A DNA stretch of 64,000 nt, taken from assembly GCA_031763025.1 (NCBI GenBank), contig JASSKH010000024.1, positions 7,897,023 to 7,961,022 of the forward strand, in the 5' to 3' direction. Positions 48,111 through 61,200 of the stretch are shown here, one piece after another. Source of the stretch: Macrocystis pyrifera (taxonomy: Eukaryota > Sar > Phaeophyceae > Laminariales > Laminariaceae). Position numbers and translations under genes: made by a program. The notes beneath the pieces are model-generated. The model saw only the letters and a program-made list of their open reading frames with translations. It ran no database searches and was not told where the DNA came from. Each line of letters begins with the position of its first letter. Position 1 is the first letter of the stretch.

Positions 48111-48230
48111 TATTACAGGGGCCCATAATATGTAGGACAAAATAAAAATTGTTATAATAGCAAAAATAGGGAAATATATACCTGGTATAGTTTTTTGTGT
48201 ACCGTAGGTCCTATGTACTATGGTCCGAGA
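48111..48230. mobile_element. MITE family A, copy 7 (decayed)
   Basis: TATTACAGGGGCCCATAAT left terminus and GTAGGTCCTATGTACTATGG right arm; the last bases are eroded. Confidence 0.75.
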
Positions 48231-48775
48231 CGTGAACCACAGCTAGCAGTAGTATAAAATAGTGCAGCACTCGTACAAGCTGGACCTTGAGTATGCTGGC
48301 TATAATGCTACTGGACAGCTGTGTGCCTTTCGATCTGGGTAGAATTATTGGAGCAAGGCAATAAACATCGACGGCATTATACAAAATTTAAAATAAAATA
48401 AAAATAAAACAAAAATTCAAAACCAAACTCCACAAACTCGACCTGACGGAGTTCCAAACTCTATAACATGCCTTATCAAATGGGGACACAAATGAGACCC
48501 CTTTTCTCGTTCACGTGCTTGTGCTGGCTGCTTGACAGCCTGTTGCGTGTGGATGCCTAGCGGGTTACCACGAGCCCACACCCACCCCGACGCTCGATTT
48601 CACACCCTCGCGCCGGCCGTGCTCTCGCTGCTTGCGCGCGAAATCTGGAAGAGATTTGTCTGGTCTCTGCTCTCGGCTGTGGAAGCCCCCCCACTTTCGG
48701 CCCTCGTTCAACGTCGACTACGACGACGATACATACAACATCAACAACTTCAATTTCGTCGCGCAGAAGTAGAGA

Positions 48776-49235
48776 ATGCCAGTCCCACGCCCACGCCGGG
48801 TGATGTGCTTGCTGTGCATCGCCAGCTGCGAGTACGTCGCCTCAAGCTTCGGAGTACGCGCTCTCTCCTCCACTGTCGTAACGCCGGCCGGAGCAGGGGA
48901 CGCCAGGGTCGGCAGCTTCGTCCGCGGGGGCACCGGCACGCACGGCAGTAGCACCGGCACGCACGGCAGCAGCAGCAGCAGTAGCAGCAGCTTGAGTATA
49001 GCAAACAGCGGGCTCCACGACGGTGGCGGCAAGCGCCTGCTTGCGGCCCAAGCCCTGGCCGATTTGGAGAAGGTGCAGCCGGTTGCGGAGCCCGCTGTGG
49101 AAGATGAGCTAAAGCTTGCGGGAGCGAGAGACAAGGAGAGTGATTTCTCTCGAGCGGCACCATTACCGCCGCCGCCTCAGCTGGGTGGAGGAGACCCAGA
49201 AGGATCGCGCAGCAAGTTGCCTTCCATTCAGGATG
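48776..49235 (+). CDS. GH36 gene, exon 1 (candidate)
   Basis: ATG 48776 opens MPVPRPRRVMCLLCIASCEY, a basic then hydrophobic N terminus resembling a signal or bipartite targeting sequence. A Ser/Thr/Gly-rich linker encoded by CAG/AGC repeats follows. Ends SIQD+1 nt at GGATG|gtgagt, phase 1, matching exon 2. Assignment to this gene rests on phase and absence of a competing exon. Confidence 0.5.
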
Positions 49236-52200
49236 GTGAGTGGGGGACGGAGTGGGGTGCGGGAAGGCGGGGTTGCGGAGGCGAGTGGCCTTGGCGTTTT
49301 GGGTTGGTGGCCGTGTTGGCGTCTGTCGGTATTGGCTTTTGTGTTTCTGCTGGCAGGTCTTGGTCGATGCTTAATATTGGTCGTGAAAACGTGGCACTTG
49401 TATCTTGTACCGCAATATCTTGCCCAACGTGTACTTTGTGTCCGCGCGTTTGTTTTAGTAGAACGTATGATTACTACGGTAGTACTCTGTAACATGTATG
49501 AATGGTATACGTTGTCGTTAACCCTTTGAGGACTGCAGTCCCGTTTTGGGGACAAAATTACTTAGGATTTGACTGGTTTATCTCCCGAACGGGACTGCTG
49601 TACTATTACGGGGGACCATAGTAAATGGGACCAAATATTGTGAGTAAAAATAGGGAAATATATAGGTTTTTGTGTGTACTGTAGGTCCTATTTACTATGG
49701 TCCCCCGAAATAAAAATATTGGCTAGACCTGTGGTGACCCTCCTGCAACACTTGCAGAGAGTATACTGTAACTACAAAGCAGTCGCCTTTATGGCATATA
49801 TACCTGGTGGTAGGTGGCGGTTTCGTTGCTTTTAAACCTGTCACAATTTGTAGAGAATTATGAAAACCTACACAACCCGTAGAACCCGCGATCGAACTAT
49901 CACACCGGGCTTGCTAATATGAGTGTTGAGTAAATTTAAGATCGTACAGCTTAATTTTTTTCTCTTCTTCGTGCTGTCATGCAGGTATGTGCATACTGCC
50001 GTAGTTATGTTCGTGAATTTTTCGTACTTTTTCGAACATATCTCTTCGTACGAGCACTTTTCGGCAAAACGCTGAATAGCCGACATGGGAAACCCGGCCG
50101 GAAACATTGGTCGAGGTCCGGACGCATTCCGTGCCGGCTGGAGCGCGTGGCAAGCCCTCAAAGTTTTTTTTTTCTGCGAGAGTGGATAAGACGAATTCAC
50201 TCGTTTCAGTACGAGAGGCCTTATGTTGTACGTAGGTACCGATAAAATGTCGTCAGCTCTTCGCCCTTTCACGAGCACACAGCCCAGACATGCAGACAAC
50301 AGACAACCGACAACAAGCTGAGAGGACGACCTTACAACCCTGTCGCCCATGAGCACCAGCAGGCAACACAGTGCGTGTGTGACACACCCATCTGCGCTGT
50401 ACTGCTGTGGCTAGTTGTGCTTAGCGGAGCCTGCGGTCCGTAATCCACCATCTACCCTTCTTTTGCTGCTGCTGTGTGTGATAGACCCACGCTAACTCTG
50501 GACGGAAATGGAAGCACCGTCTGGATTAAATATTAATACGCCAACGGTCCCTCTGTTTCCGATGTTTTGTGTTTCTTGCCCCGAGCACACACCAGACATC
50601 TGCTGCTGTGGACAACAGATGCAATGCAGAGAACACAAACAACGTTGCAACCCCACCTGATAGCACAAGCAGCGGCCAGAAACACCACGCGCGTGCGGTG
50701 TACGGTCGTGGCCGGTTGCTTTGTCGGAGGCCGCGATCCGTCATCCGTCATCGCCACCTCTCGCTCTCTCTTTATGTGCTGTGCATGTGCGTGCGGTGTG
50801 TCGCGTGCCGCTAAAATTATTAGGATGAGTCGTTAGTGATATGATCAAATCGTCACCTTTGCCCGATTTGGACTTGAAGGCGTGACTTTGGTCCTCGCAG
50901 AGAATATGTCTATTTTTTTCAACTTTTTTTTTCATCATGTATGTTGCCCAGACACCACACACAACAAACAGCGCATGTGCTACAACCAGCTGGCTATACC
51001 ACTATACGCGTCTGCCGTCCCGCCAGCAGAGCAGGAAGCAATATCACGCGTGTGCGGTAGTTTGTCGGCGCCGTATTGCTGTGGCTTCCTACTCTGTAGT
51101 TGCGTTTTTTTTATCGGACCCTGCGATCTGTAGAGCTGGGAGTCTCTGCTATTGTGTGATACCAAGTACATGCATGCTGCCACAGGTAAAACAACGCTGC
51201 TGCTGCATTGCGATTTTCGTGTGCAGCCGAGTCTGGTCAAGAGTTCCAGCCCCTTCTTCGGTGCATCTTTTTCTATTTCTGTAAATCTTATCCTACTACT
51301 GTACTGCTGTGCTCCGTGTGTCACGAGTGTGTGAGCGGTGTGTGCCGTGTGTCGCGCGTGGAGTACCTTCAAACTTTTTCTTGTCGGCAGTTCTCGGTGT
51401 TGTGCGGGAGAGGCGTTCTTCGCCGTGAGCACCACAACAACGAGATTTATTCAACATACTGACAAATATGATACAATGTTTGGCGGAATCAACAAGAAAA
51501 TCTACGAAAACGAATCAGTCTACAGCAACAGTTCCGCACTCTTTCCGTGTATGTTTTGTCCCCAAAAATGCAGGTGCAGTTCTAAAAGAGGCTACATGTA
51601 TATATGTACAGTATCATATTACGGAGGGCCGTAGTTAATAGGACCTACGGTACACACAAAACCTATATATTTACCTATTTTTACTAACAATATTTGGTCC
51701 TATTTACTATGGTCCCCCGTAATAGTATGCAGATGTTTCATAACGTCGGGATGTTGTATCATATGCATGCTGTATGGTCTTCGATTCGTTCTTGCGCCAC
51801 TCCCCTAGGCATGTCCCGGAGGGGAACCTTGAAGTACGTACGCACACCCTTTCTCGGGTTAGGGTCCGCTTGCAATGCTGTACCCGCTGTCAACTCGTTT
51901 TTTTTTTTTTCCCCGCCTCGTTTTGTGGCGGCGTGTTCGGATCATGCAAACCTGGTACAAACGTACTGGTAATGGTGTACGTGGAACAGGTACACGTACG
52001 GGGTAGGGGTGTACGGACAAGAGTGATAGTCTACCCATTTTAGAAAACACTCGAGTACTCGATACTACAGTAGTCCAAACCCTATTTTCCCATACTCATC
52101 ACGGGTACGAGTAGCACTCAACACTCACCCAGCATTTGGGGGCCCGGTAGTTGTATGACTCACTTACTACAGCATAATAAAACCCATATATAGAATTGGA

Positions 52201-55200
52201 CGGCATTTTAGAATAGTCACACTAAAACCCATACGGTTTATGATGGGGCACTTCATTTGTATGGCGTTTAGTGTACCAGGTATAATGCAAAAAGCCATAC
52301 AACAACAAAAAAATGAAATAATTGCGAGTCCCCGGATTTTTTCCCCCCCAGATTTGGCGAGTACTCCTTGGCCGCGAGTACTCGGAGGGGGTACACCTCT
52401 AATTTATAGGGAAGTATCATATGATACGTCGTACCAGGTATGATGTACCTGGTGAGGAATACGCACCGATGCGTGCCGAAGCGCAGGGAAGGAAAAACGA
52501 AATCAAACTCGCCAACAACGCGAAAACAAGGAATGTATTCAACGTTGTATTGAAGTTAGTATGGGACACATCCTCTCCCTTTCGCAAGTAAATGGACCCA
52601 GGCTGGACCAGCACCCGCGTTCTGTGTTTCGCTGCCGGTACTCTAAAGCCCGTAAACGCGTGCGTAGAGTTTGTTTCTCAGAAAAAATAGGGTCCTCGGA
52701 GTACAGGCGCGTAGTCCCACCTCTCGGCGCCCTGCGACCTCGGCGAGGGACTGAAGACGCGCCAGACCCTTTACCCCTTACGTTATGTTGATGTGGTTCC
52801 TCTAATTGAGCCGTGTGCCCTGTGCCCGACGCAAACTGCTACTGCTGTGAAACTCAAGGTTGTTGTCCAGAAAATACTTTTCAAAATCACACCAGGTATG
52901 TATCCCACCGCATCCGAGTGCTTTCATTCTGCACTCAGTACCAACCACCCTTTCGTACTTGTTCTCCGACCCCTCCCGGGTTCCTGAAAGCAGTAGGCAG
53001 GGCTTAACGATTAGGTGGCCACCTTGCCAGCTGTCGCTCTGGGGGTCGGTTCTCGGGGGGTGGTGGTATCGTTGCACAACCTGGGTGCCTTTTCTGAGTC
53101 TTGTTCCTTCGCCGAAAGTGCGAGAGCGCGACTTGGCGAAATTCGATGAAAGTCGACGAGCAGTGGGAATGCTGAACCAACCCTGCGTGCCCGCGATAGA
53201 AATAACAGCAAGTACCATGGGGGGAGGGAAGGGTACGTGTATGATATGTTGTTGTTGCTGCTCTCGCATTACCGGTGTGTCCCAAGTTGCACTTTCGTGC
53301 CCACCAAGTACCACTCTGTATGTAAGTGTGTAAGAAGCGTTTGGGTAATTCATACGGACTACTCGAACGGTCTTTACTTTACTGGACATATTGGTGTGAG
53401 ACAAGAAGCGCCAAGTACGCCGTTGCTGCTGATTATTATTTTTGTCGCGACAACGGTGGTGCGGGTTCCTTCTTCTCGCGCAAGGTCCGACACCGTCCCC
53501 TCCCTCCCCCCCGACAAAACGCCCCCTTCCTCTGAACCAGGCGTGAAGATGGAGCTCGGCAAGTACAAGGCCGAGCCTTTCGAGGAGGGCACCTTCCCTC
53601 CCAACTACCTCTACGCCCTCCAGCGGCTGAGGTCGGAGGACGAAGAGGAGGACAGCTTTGGCGCCGCCTTCATTTCGCTCAGGGCCGGTGAGCAATTTTT
53701 GTTTTCTGGGGGGTTGGGGGGGGGGGGGGGGGGCGTACTCATTTGTTGCTTGCCTTAGTCATTTGACCATTGACCACGCATCCCTTTCGAGACGGAGCAC
53801 CGTTCTTACTCCTAATAGGGCCGGGGGGGGGGAGGGATTTACGTACGGTAAATACCCCCACTATACTTGAGTCCAGTAAAAGATCAACCCACCGTCGAAA
53901 CGCCTTCCCGCCGCTGTTGTCGCGTGGAAACCCTCGAGCGCGCGGGCGAGGTTCGCCGATCTCTGAACCGTTGCTTCCGACGCATTGTTTTTGTTTTTTT
54001 GCGCAGCCCGCCGCCGGATTGCCTCAAGTCCACTCCTTCCGCGTCGAAAAAATGTCCCTGCGCCCATCCCCAGATGTACGCGAGAGTGCATGCGAAGGCA
54101 GTGAACGATCGAGCCCCCACCCGCAATCGCACTGATCATGCTTCCAACCCACTGACCTTTTTTTTCCCCAACCCGCCGTCGAAATTCATTAGCGCCTCTT
54201 GTTTATTGGCGTGGAAACCCTGCTGCTCTTGTGCGGACGTGCGGACGTACCGTACGTGTGGCGAGAGCAGCGAACGATCGAGCCACCACCTGCTAGCTGA
54301 CCATGCGTTCACCTCACTGGCCTACTGGCCTTTTATGACAATCCGCAGTCGAATTTCCTCAACCTTTCTCATATTTCATGAACCCTGCGTTTTTGTGTGG
54401 ACATACGTACGTACGTACGCATGGCGAGAACAGCGAACGATCGGGTCCTTATATTCTAACCCGCCATTGAAATCATTTAACGCCTCTCTTATCGCGTGGA
54501 AACCCTGTGCTTTTGCACGGACTTACGTACGTCCGTGCTTACTGTGAGCACAGCGAAGGAACGACCCCCGCGCCCGCGCGCTGGCCATGTTTCCAACCCA
54601 CTGGATTTGTCTTCCAAAATCCCCTAACGCCGCTATTTTCGCTTGGAAACCGCGCGGTGTGATGCGGGCGTATGTACGCACTGCGAGAACAACGAACGGT
54701 CTAGCCCCCCGACAGGTGTGGTTAGGACTGCAGTCCCGTTTTGGCAACAAAGTACTTAGAATTTTTTTCTGGTTTACCCCCCAGGCGGGACTGCAGTCCT
54801 AAAAGGGTCAATATTTGTTTTTTACCAATCCGCCGGGAGATGCTTGTAAAGAAGACCAAAAACACCGACCACTCTTCCAACCCACATACCAGGTAGACCT
54901 TTTCTTCCACCCCGGTGTCAAAATTCATTAACGCCGCTCTCCATTGCGTGGAAACCCTGCGCTTTTGTGCGGACATACGTGTACGTAACGGTGAGACCAG
55001 CGAACGATCGAGTCCCCACCCGCACCTGGAACATCGGGCGGCCCAACGCCGTTTCCATGATGTCCCTGGCCGGTTCAAGCTGTGGTGGATGATGCCCAAG
55101 CACACGACGAAGGCTAACGAGGTGCCGCCGGAGACGCAGATGATGCTCACCAAGCTTCCCATCGGTGAGGACAGGGTACATATGGGGAGGTTTTGTCGCC

Positions 55201-58200
55201 CCTTTTCCGGCCTTCTATGAGAGGTGAACGTATTTTTGCCTTTTGGGGCTCCTCGCTTGAAGACCTCTGTTCTATTATTACGGGGGACCGTAGTAAATAG
55301 GACCAAATATTGTTAGCAAAAAAAGGTAAATATATAGTTTTTTATGTATACCATAGGTCCTATTAACTATGGACCCCCGTAATAGTAAGTCATTCGTAAG
55401 TCATCCAACACTTAGTAAGTCATTTATTAATAGTAAGTCATCCGACACTGACCTTGAGAAGAAATGAAAGTGCAATCCGATGGCCTACAGCAAGTATACA
55501 ACGAACAACGCCTGAAACACTACCGCTGTGGGCGGAAATGTAAGGATGGTTTAGACATTAATATGAATACGAAGCGTTCCTTATATTTCCGATCAGAGTG
55601 GTACGTACCTATTAATAGCGTTCCAACGATGCTGGATAGAGTTTCCGCGGTTAACCCTTCTGAGTAGTGCAGTGTACATACACCTTAATCTGAGTCTACT
55701 TCCAAGTGCTTAGTCCCCACGAGAGGACTGCAGTCCTGAAAGGGGCCAAGGAGCCTCAGCGCCGTCGGTCGGAAAATGTTTTGTTGGTCAAAAAAGGCTG
55801 CTTCCTCTGTCGTACTGCTATAGCGCGCGTCTAGTGGTGGTGGTAACGGAGGTGGTACTGGACGGTGGCGTAGTTTGGCGGCGCTGTACAGCAGCGGTGT
55901 ACCCCCTTTAGCAAAAAAAAAAACTCGCTTACGCGCGAGCACAAACCCTGTTTTTGTCAATGCTCTCGTTACGGGTACGAGTATATAGCGCTCAATAGTC
56001 GCCGAGTATTTGGGATTCGATAACTTTATGGCGTTTAGTATAGCTCACAAAATCCCGTACATTGATAATTGTATGGATTTTCAGTATGGTCATGCCAAAA
56101 GCCGTACCAGCACGATTTATAATGGGCGTTCTGACACCCATACACACTGTATGGGTTCTATTACGGAGGACCATAGTTAATGGGACCAAATATTGTTAGT
56201 AAAAATAGGGAAATATGTAGGTTTTTGTGTGTACCGTAGGTGCTATTTACTATGGTCATCCGTAAAAGTTGGCATTCTAAAAACCATCCACTCCATTATG
56301 GCGTTTAGTAAACCATGGTAAAATCCGTACCAAAAGCTAAAATACTCGCGAGAACCCCAAGAGTACATGCCTGTTTTTTTTTTTCAGATTTCGCTAGTAT
56401 ATATTGGCCGCAAGCACTCGGAGGCGTACACCTCTACTGTATGGTGGTGTTGGAAGCAGGCGGCGACGTGATGGTGGTGGTGGTGGTGGTGGTGGTGGTG
56501 GTGGTAGTAGCAGCGGCGGAGTTGCATGGAGGCGTTGCGTGGTAGCTTTGTATGGTGGTGTTGTATGATGACGTTGTTTAATGGCAAACCACATTACTAC
56601 GAGGGACCATAGTAAATAGGACCAAATATTTTCAGTAAAAATAGGTGAATATATAGGTTTTTATGTATACCATAGGTCCTATTAACTATGGACCTCCGTA
56701 ATAGTATTCTTTTTTTTGCAGAGGTACAAAGGTAACAGTGTTTCTTCCGCGCGAACTTCGCCCGTGCTCACCGTGCTGGAAGTTTTCTGAAGATGCGCCC
56801 ACGGCGTGCTGTGCTGTGTTGGGTGGGGGCGGACGGGGACTGGTGTGATTCGGCCCTCTTATCGTCGTGTATTCTTCCATTATTTGTAATTGTGTGTTCA
56901 CTTGGTTGTTTGTTTGCTTGCTTGTATACACACTGGAAAGACAACCTCAGCTACTACTGTGGATCAAGGTCATATCGAGATTTTTTGTCGAGACTCATCT
57001 TTGTTCGTTTGTTTGTTTGTTTGTTTTTGGTTCTCGTTTTGTTTTGTTTTTTCTCCGGCAGACCCCGAGACAGGGATCCAGCTGTACGGGCTGTTCATCC
57101 CGCTCATCGACGGCCAGGCCAAGTGCACCCTCAAGGTGCGATAGTGGATACCCGCGCGGGGTCTACCTTTCACGCCTGCTGTGGGACAGATGATCAACTC
57201 GCACTTGATGATTCAGATTTTTGAGGGCAGATGGATGCCTGGTCTGTTTGGTCTAGCTCACGTTGCCTGGTGGGAGGCGTATAATCCGCATGATTTAGGA
57301 CATATTTTCTAGGTTTGTATGTAGGATACAGATCCTGCACAGCCACCTGAGAACGGCAGGTTAAGATTTGCAGTAGATCGTGAGTTGTCCGAGGTGGTGC
57401 TACCTTTCCTTTTACGCTCGAGTATATGTACCAGGTAGGTACTATTTTTTGTGCCCCTCATGGCAAAGCGTTTCAATTTCAAGCATCACTATTACGGAGG
57501 ACCATAGTACATAGCACCTACGGTACACACAAAAATCTTATCTATTTCCCTATTTTCACTAACAAAATTTGGTCCCATTAACTATGGTCCCCCGTAATAT
57601 CTTCACTATTACGGGGGTCCATAGTTAACAGGACCAAATATTGTTAGTAAAAATACCTAAATATATAGTTTTTTATGTATGCCATAGGTCCTGTCAACTA
57701 TGGACCCCCGTAATAGGCGCTTTCTTTGATTTATATTTGTTTCGTCGATATTAACCCGTCATAATAAGAACTTTTGCTGTTTGTTGCCGCGTGCAGGGGC
57801 TGCCCGACCGAAGCCTCCAGCTGTTCGCGGAGACGGGCTGCCCGCAGACCAGCGTGCCGAGCACCGACGTGGCGGGCCTGTACGTGGCCGTTCACGAGGA
57901 CCCCTTCAAGCTCGTCGAGGTTGGTTGGTCGGTTGGTTTGTTGGTGGCTTTCGTATTTGTTCAAGTACACCTGGTGCAGCAGGGTAGGCCACGGGGCACC
58001 ATAGTATTCAGGACCCATCATAGACACAAAAACCTATATTTTCCAGTGTTTTTACCAAGCGTATTTGGTCCTGATTACTACGTTCCTCCCAACACTATGA
58101 ACGTAAGGCTTACTTTTCGAGGGACGCCACTGTAATAAGTTGGGATTATTCCGGGGGGGGGGGCATAGCAATCAGGACCCACCATATACACAAAAACCTA

Positions 58201-61200
58201 TATATTCCAGTGTTTTTACCAAGCGTATTTGGTCCTGATTACTATTACGGGGGACCATAGTAAATAGGACCAAATATTTATTAGTAAAAACAGGTAAACA
58301 TATAGGTTTTTGTGTGCACCGTAGGTCCTATTTACTATGGTCCGCCGTAATGTGTTCCCTCGTTGTAGGAAAATATGCCCAGGGAGCGAGCGCTGCACTA
58401 ACCCCCCCCCAGTATGTTCTATAGCCTAACCTCTATTGAACCGCAGTTCCGTGTGGGGGACAAAATACTGTGAATTTGAGTGGTTTTTCCCGAAAATGAG
58501 AATGCAGTCCTAGAAGAGCTAAGCCTAAGGCTCGTCAAGGTTAAGGTTATGAGGCCATTATTTCTGTTTCAACCCTTTGCCCAGATGAGGCAGGCGTTTG
58601 TTGTTTGCGGGGGACGTACAGTAAACCAGCAGCGGCCGCCGGCGGTCGGCGATAGAAGATGGGCTTCAAGCCGACGGGTGTGTGACTCTCGAGCAGCGCC
58701 AAGCGCGTGTGGAGGAAGTTTTTTTTTCTTGCCCGGGGGGTTGTCCGTGGTCGGAAGAGTAGTGCATGTGCGCGCCCCTGTCCCTTTCTCCTCGTTTTTG
58801 TCCTCCTCTTCCTCGCTCCCCCCTTCCTTGTCCTTGTCCTCTCCGTCCCCCTCCCGCTCTTCTCCTTCTCCTGCTCCTTCTTCAATTAATAGCCAAGCTT
58901 TGCAAGTGTTGTGCTAAGCCCTTTTATGTCCGTATGGATGGGGGGGGGTTGTATGAAGCCGTCGGGTCGGCAGCTCCGTAGCTCGCTGTTTCATGTCGTT
59001 AAAATTGCATAATACGTCACATTTTCGGAAGAAAACAGGCGGGATTTGATGTCGATGAGCGCTACTGTTGGGTCGAGGAAACTCTGAGAATGCCTTTCGT
59101 ATGGAAACCCATGGGATGGGGAAAGCGTACACTTGGTGTTGTACGAATTTACGATGTAGAGCGTAAGCCGGACTGTTTTCGTTTTTAGCCGCGAGGATCT
59201 CGGGGCTTTTGGCACGTAGGCCAGCTTCTTTTTGGGTTGGGACGCAGGGCGCAGGGGGCGATGGTTTCAGCGGCCAGCTCGGCCGGCGAAGAGGAGATAG
59301 AGACGGAGCCGGACCGCGGCTTTTATTGTTTCCGATGGCTTGGTCATTGGGAGGCGTGCTGCCATAGGGGTTCGGCACTTTTCGGCCAATAAATTTTTTC
59401 TGGCTGACGGGGGGCTCCTTTCATGAGGAACTATTATTATACCACTCTTTTTTCGCAATATAAGGACCCTTTCGATTACATATTAATGTGCTAAAGGTCC
59501 TTCTATTTTGGGGCAGAGTAGTACAGAATATCGTAGGAATACAGCTATTAAGGAAGTGTTTTACTTGAACGTTAGTGATACCTGGTATAATGGTATCACT
59601 CTCGCCGGAAATATAAGCCACCTTTGGAATCTGGTGTTAATATCGAACGGAGCTTATATTCCCGATTAGAACGTACCTACCTAGGCAACGGGATTGTTCG
59701 TCGGGTAATTTTTTTTGAAAAAAATAAATGAAAATCAGGTGTTGGGTGAGGTGTAGTGGTATATAGCTCCTCATGCGAGAAGAGTCTCATAAAAAGTTTT
59801 GGTGCAAGCTTTTGCCGTATATTATGTAGCACACAAAGTGTCAAAAGTGGTTGGGAAAATGTTGGCTTAAAAGGTTGTTTCTGAAGTATTGCCGGAAAAA
59901 AACACGATTCGCGATTTTGTACTAATCAAGAAACGTGATATTCGCAAGCAGGCGTTACAGTGTTTAACTGCGCGTTTTTTTTTCTTGTCGCAGTTTTTTT
60001 TACTCAGATCATTACGTGAGATTTTTCTTGGTTTTTTTAGAAAGAACAGCAACATTTGTCACGATTCCGTGACTAAACACAACAGACATTCGCGACTACG
60101 TCACGTTTTTTCTAGTGTGGTAGCGTTTCCTGTTGGTTGAAAAGGACGGTACATACGCACGCGCTATGGTGCCGCTGCCTGCTGTCCGTTCACCCGCCGA
60201 GTGGGTATGATGAAGTACGAGCCTCGCTTTCTCCGAGCGGCGTGTCGCGAGTGTTGATCTTTTATTCCGGTTGTTATCTTGCTTTTGATCGTGTTTCTGA
60301 TGGTATTGTTCTCGCTCTTGCTCTTCTTGATCTTGTTCTTGATCGTGTTCTTGATCTTGTTTTCGAAATTTGTTCCTTACCTTTGTTCTTTTGATTTTGT
60401 TGTTTGCTGTTCTTGTTTTTTTTTTTTTTGTTTGTTTGTATTTCCAGAAAAGCTTCAAGCTCGTCAACACACGGCTGAGGAACCAGGTGAAGGCGGGGTC
60501 CTTCGGAACGGGGGGGCTGGTTCCAGGACTTGTGCACGACGCCGAGAAGCAGCTGTCGAGATGGAAGGTAAGCCTCTCGTCCTCGAGACCTTGTTGCTGG
60601 TGCTGGGGTTGCAGCTGGTGTTAAGTTAGTGGTTGGGTTCTAGCGGTAGTTACGTGGGATTTGACCCCAAACGAGAATGCAGTCCTAGAAGAGTTGGGGC
60701 AACGCGAGGCGCCGGTCGGCCTGCAAGCGCAACGTCCCATCCCCGTGTGCAGCAGTCCAAGCTCCACCGTGCAAAACGTCATGGGCGCAAGAACCATGTC
60801 ATACAGATCCCACCCCGCCAAAACACACATGATCTGCAGCAGATCATACAGATCATTCAGATAGGTGTAGCACCTATCTCGGCTAAGAAATATCTGAATG
60901 ACGGGTCTCCTTTATCCCAAAAAAATGTCGGAACGATTTTTCTTTTTTCAGCGATAATATTTTTTGTGCACCTACTAGGCCATATAATCGGATTGTTTAT
61001 CGGGCTGCGCTTTCGTTGTTTTTAAGGGATCAGTATTTGGGTGAGGTATAGAGCTCCTCAAGAAAGGAAACGTCAGAAAAAAAAACGGGGTGCACCTCTA
61101 CCTTAAAGCACGTGTCCAGATCAGGTGGGTTGGGAAAATATGTATGTATGGATCGTGCACATCCTTCGGATCATCACATGGAAACGTGTACAGATCGCAC

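Larger units (their letters stand above)
49236..53540 (+). other. GH36 intron 1 (4.3 kb, if exon 1 is correct)
   Basis: Contains MITE B/A nest (49518-49712), a diverged tandem repeat (50280-51140), a MITE A (51617) and repeat R5 (52080-52430). Confidence 0.45.

Noticed and set aside
53981-54120. Extra GH36 exon after the CGCAG acceptor at about 54005
   Set aside because: The fitting reading frame does not agree with the exon 2 phase, and the sequence belongs to the intronic tandem repeat; kept only as a possibility in the findings.
56384-56594. Poly-His/Pro frame on the minus strand
   Set aside because: It is a translation of the (GGT)n microsatellite.
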